From the NCBI GenBank assembly GCA_029379385.1, contig CM055611.1:14392062-14456061 (forward strand): a stretch of 64,000 bases of DNA, written 5' to 3'. The first letter of the stretch is position 1, and the number at the start of each line of letters is the position of its first letter. A program made the position numbers and the translations under genes. Below the pieces are notes generated by a model. The model made no database searches and had not been told where the DNA came from. It saw only the letters and a program-made list of their open reading frames with translations. The DNA comes from Quillaja saponaria. Its lineage: Eukaryota > Streptophyta > Magnoliopsida > Fabales > Quillajaceae. Positions 60,164-64,000 of the stretch are shown here, piece after piece.

Positions 60164-60620
60164 AATGAATTACATTGTGAGCATATGTATGCATAAATGG
60201 ATTATTTGTTATCATAAAAAAAATTAATAAATAAATAATCTAGTAGGTTCACAACTTGAGTCGTGAAACATTGGACAAATTAAACACATCTGGTAGAGAA
60301 GGGGTACCTCACTCATGTACAATACACTTATCTTTTATTGAATCAAAAAAAAAAAAAAAGTCAATTACATTGTGAGCCAAAAACACTCTAGCAAGTTCAT
60401 AACTTGAGGAGTGAAACATTGGACGAATTTAACACATTCCACATGCCGCTGGTAGAGAATAGGTACTTCACTCATGTACAACACATATATCTATTATTGA
60501 ATCAAAAAATAAAAATAAAAAATCAATCATATTGTAAGGAAAATAAAAACTCCAGCAGGTTCACAACTTGAGAAGTGAAACATTGGACATATTTAGCACA
60601 CTCAAGCAGGTTCATAACTT
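59931..60620. repeat. Tandem array of ~160-215 bp units, four copies
   Basis: Units begin ACTCATGTAC at 59931, 60095, 60311 and 60470. Each has ATCTATTATTGAAT, a poly(A) tract, TCAATTACATTGTGAGC, GTTCACAACTTGA and GTGAAACATTGGAC. The poly(A) tract varies most in length (about 15 to 34 A). The last unit is incomplete. Confidence 0.9.
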
Positions 60621-61065
60621 AATGGTCTATTTAAGGGTTTGAGGGGAAATGAGAGGAAAGTATATGAAGGAAGAGGGGAGGACAGGAAAGGAGATGAGAG
60701 TGAAGAAAAATTGACACTTATCATTTCTCTCATTTGGAAGTTAAAAAAAGTAAGGAGAGAAGAGAGTAAATTATAAGGTACATTTATTATTTGGCAGTTA
60801 AGGAGAAATGAGATGAGAGGATAAAATATTTATATTTTTTCGATTTTGTCCTTAAAATGTTATAATTGAGTATTAGTAGATATTTAATAAAAATGATAAG
60901 GGTATATTTGGCACTATAGTAACAGATTATAAAATACTTATCCTCTCCTTCCAAATCCTCCTAATTTTGAAGAATTAAAATTTTGAGGTTTGGAGGGATT
61001 TGGAATGTACATGTACCCTTCCATTTCCTCTCCATCTATTAAAAAAAAAAAAAAAAAATCCGCAA
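60621..61065. other. No gene seen; purine-rich patch
   Basis: Begins with a GA-rich strand (60640-60710) and ends near a poly(A) run (61039-61055). It could be a small non-autonomous element, but terminal repeats are not clear. Confidence 0.3.
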
Positions 61066-63644
61066 ACAAGGAAACCACAAGGTGTCAAGAGGAATTCAGC
61101 ATTGAGGAGAATTATATATGCATTGTTCTTGGAAACAACGGACAGGTCCAGGTCAAAATGTTCTTTCTTTGGGATTTAAGATTGTAAGGTAATCTAGTAA
61201 TATATGAGCTTATTGTGTATAACAGACTTTTATTGGTATGTTTATGTGATCTTTGATAATGGATATTATCAATCTTCACACATTTTCTTTTTTGTCATTT
61301 TGAAGCCATTACAAGTGATCACTCTAAGGTAATGCTTAATAATTAACTAATATCAGTTTTCTTCATGTCTTTAATCATTTGATCTTCAATCAAATGGATC
61401 ACTCTGTTTCATTTTCCCTCCCTTTAGATCTTCTAAGTTTTCTTTATAGTTTTGACACCTGCAGTATAATTAAAGATCTATGATATGCAATTGCTTAATG
61501 TTAGATAATAACATTGTGGTGGTATCCCTTTAGAAAATATAAAAATTGTACTCTTGTTTATATATAGAAGAGTTGGCAGACAAGCACCAAAATCTGTATA
61601 ACCCTTCGTGGGTTGTATTATTGTAGATTAATTTATTATCTAGAGTTCACATGAATACTATCTATTAGTGCTTTTGCTGTTTTTTTTTTAATAAGAATAA
61701 TACAGAATGATAGGTAGGATATCCCACACATTCTAGCAAGGAATATTACACCCACATCACTATCACCCTTCATTTAGAAGAGCCCATACCGCACTTATGT
61801 CGAGGCCGAAGCTAAAGATTCCTCTAAGAGTGGTCACGATCATGCGTGAAAAAGTATATTTAACCCCAACAAGAGCCGTCAACAAAACTCAAACTCTTAA
61901 CCTCTTTGAGAGAGCATTTTTTGAATACTGCCTTACCGCTAGACTAATATGTTGTTGGTTACTTACTGTTTTTCTTATTTATAGAGAGATGATGATATAC
62001 ATGGTCAACTTAATAATTTAAAAACCAAATCGGTGATTTACTTTTAAAAAATAATTAAATCTCGGGTCACCAATTGACAAAAATATAGAGTTCTTGTTAG
62101 AAACAACAACAACAACAAAATTCTGTCTCAAAAAGTTACTTGAACTACCCCTTAACCTGTTTTTGGTGGCAGGGAAAGTTACCTGATATTTATAGACAAA
62201 AATTTCTTCGATTATGAAAGGGGGTTTCTATATATTAAATTTTCTAATCATCAAAAGCTATTATGTGAAAAAGTAGTGTAACAAAATCTATTATTTCATT
62301 TTCAATTTTTGAAAATTCTCATTACCTGTATTAGCAAGATCTCTTTTCTCTTATTAATATCTGAATTTCAGGATGCATTTTTTCAATTCTTCTTTTTCCC
62401 TCCCTTTTATATCCTCTAAGTTTCATTAATTGTACTTTTCCTTTAGGACACAATAAAGAGTTGCTTTGGAATATTTTATTCAAGTACGCTTGGATTCTTC
62501 ATGACTTAAATGGTTTAATCATCAGTCAAATAATTTACTGTTCGATTTTTTAAATTCAGTGCCCCTAAAAGTTTTTCCACTTGGTTTTACAGCGACAAGA
62601 TATTTATAGATATATGATCTCCATTTCCAACTAATGTATATTTTTTATAAGCAAATGGAAATGTACCTCGGACAAACACTTACCAATATTCAATGTACAA
62701 CTTGCTCAAGATTTATAAGGAGGTTTTAGAATTGGACCTTCATTGGGGGTGAATGGTCTTACGGATAACCACTTGCTAAGATACCTATATCAAAATTTGT
62801 GTTCTTACATGAAGAATAAGAAGTCTAACAGGGGCCATTCCCAAACATGCATCAAAACTGCCATTCTGGTTGCATGATGTTCATTGTGTTTTGATCTCAT
62901 TCTGCACCCTTCAAGATTAAATGAATCAGTTTTCCTCTGAAGTAGTTGATTGAAATTGTAACTTAATAGGGTAAAATCTCTAATCAGTATTTGACTGGAA
63001 TTGCTTTGTGGTTCTCTTATTGCTTGTATTCTGAGAAAATTAATATTATAAGTTCTCTAATTGTTTTTTCTTTTATCTGCGTTCATGAGATTTCTCCCTC
63101 CATTTTGTTTTAGATTTATGTCTATTTTTTTTTATTGGTATTTTTTAAGTGTTTTGAATTTATTGGCTACTTTTAGCTGCCAAGAACAAACATGGAAGTA
63201 ATAGCCAAAAAAAAAACAAAGGTTTTCTTTATGTCACTCTACTTATTTTTTAGAGAGTTTCCTTCTACCAAAATAAATTTTGTATAACACCCCCTCAATA
63301 TATATCAAAGCATCCCGTGCTGTTAGCACTATTCTGTAGTGAGATATGAAAAAGTCATGAATTGTTCAGAGTTTATTTGAAACCTGCCATTGTCTAAATG
63401 AACTTCCAATTTTTTTACTTAATCTTGAATAGTTCATTTAATTACAACATATATATGCCACAACAGTCAGGTTTTAATGATCCAGCAAATGAAAGGGATA
63501 GCAACTCAGCAGATATCAGCGGCAGTCATTAGTAGTTGTTGGTAGTTGTTGGCATTAGAGGTGCTAGTAAGGCAATGGCAACTATCAATGAGGTCAGCAT
63601 ATTCACTTTTGAGTTTATGAACTATGAGCTAACTTATCCAACAG
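61066..63644 (-). repeat. Right arm of the long inverted repeat
   Basis: Reverse-complement match of 18922-20500, with about 0.93 kb (61497-62425) replaced or inserted relative to the left arm, which has ~120 bp there. The segment 63280-63644 also matches the dispersed repeat at 9990-10640. The exon-like stretch CQEEFSIEENYICIVLGNNG is preserved at 61086-61145 on the + strand. Confidence 0.9.
61497..62425. other. Extra segment inside the right arm
   Basis: Absent from the left arm. It holds no recognised domain; a (CAA)n run at 62104-62119 and T-rich runs are seen. It is probably a non-autonomous insertion or a replacement, with unclear ends. Confidence 0.4.
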
Positions 63645-64000
63645 GAGGAGGTCCGTCGAAAGGCATGCATACTGTTGTTTAAGGAGCACATGGGATCACT
63701 GGAGAGCTTAGTCAGGTAATATTGCATTGATTAAATAATTCAATTTATTATTTCGTGTGTTAATTAATAATTTTCTAACATCATATTTAATAATTATTCC
63801 TCTGTTATACCTGGTGTTGATTCTATCTCGACCGCAATAAGTACACCTTTTTTAGAGGCTATTACAACTCCGAGCTCTTCGTTACACCATCTGCTCCCTC
63901 CGATACTCCAACTATTCCATCTGGTAGAAAAAGTGTTGCTGATGTGTATGATATTGGTTACCAGTGAGTTTTAATCAATTATTTTATTTTCCAAACTTCA
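63645..64000 (+). mobile_element. CACTA-derived segment, copy C (inverted, cut by window edge)
   Basis: Reverse-complement match of 6290-6600 (and 2770-3110): GGAGGAGGTCCGTCGAAAGG at 63642-63661, the exon-like block reading SDTPTIPSGRKSVADVYD at 63893-63947, and CAGTGAGTTTTAATCAATTA at 63962-63981. The coding direction is now +. The element continues beyond the window. Confidence 0.8.

Noticed and set aside
59931..60620. CRISPR-like spaced repeats
   Set aside because: Whole units repeat without unique spacers, and the sequence is eukaryotic; this is an ordinary tandem repeat.
1..64000. S-locus F-box genes as partners of the RNase
   Set aside because: I looked for the N-terminal F-box pattern on both strands among open and broken frames and saw none. 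They may lie outside the window.

Overview
The window looks like a transposon-saturated, AT-rich stretch of a plant nuclear genome, most likely a woody eudicot. The evidence is plant-type Ty1/copia and Ty3/gypsy (Tat-lineage) retrotransposons, an RTE-type LINE, CACTA and PIF/Harbinger DNA transposons, plant-style introns, and a plant T2/S-RNase-like gene. A Citrus-like source is plausible from the style of the RNase, but this is a guess that the sequence alone does not prove. Nearly all other reading frames are short and are shadows or decayed transposon code.

The only gene I judge intact is a three-exon ribonuclease T2 of the S-RNase type (8993-9832, + strand, 219 aa). It has a signal peptide, both catalytic motifs, eight cysteines and a basic composition. 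A broken copy of its second exon lies 1.3 kb upstream (7553-7755), between arrays of ~70-75 bp repeats that look like CACTA subterminal repeats. Two tandem CACTA-derived segments with decayed Transposase_24-type code lie upstream (1678-4920 and 5262-7540). A third copy begins in inverted orientation at the right end of the window (63645-64000).

From 10 to 21 kb there are a decayed copia gag with LTR and primer site, a perfect-looking 303-bp tandem duplication, a probable SPT6 gene fragment, a 1.5-kb non-autonomous LTR element with target-site duplication GAAAA, and dispersed repeats. One repeat (18922-20500) is the left arm of a long inverted repeat whose right arm is at 61066-63644, about 40 kb away.

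From 21.7 to 32.6 kb two CACTA-type termini face each other around a complete but mutated copia element (22210-27080, TSD GTTGG) and a decayed PIF/Harbinger element that is itself interrupted by a MITE. From 33.0 to 46.1 kb a 12.5-kb Tat-lineage Ty3/gypsy element (33315-45777, TSD GGTTT) splits the RNase H domain of a LINE remnant. This Tat element carries an extra antisense reading frame with a plant mobile domain. From 47 to 49 kb lies an RTE LINE remnant. From 50.5 to 59.6 kb are three copies of a ~1.1-kb repeat ending in TGTCACAC/GTGTGACA, followed by a tandem array at 59.9-60.6 kb.

Taken together the window resembles a low-recombination, repeat-laden locus around an S-RNase-like gene, as seen at plant self-incompatibility loci. 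I found no S-locus F-box gene here, so calling it an S-locus is only a hypothesis. Boundaries given as approximate were judged by eye.
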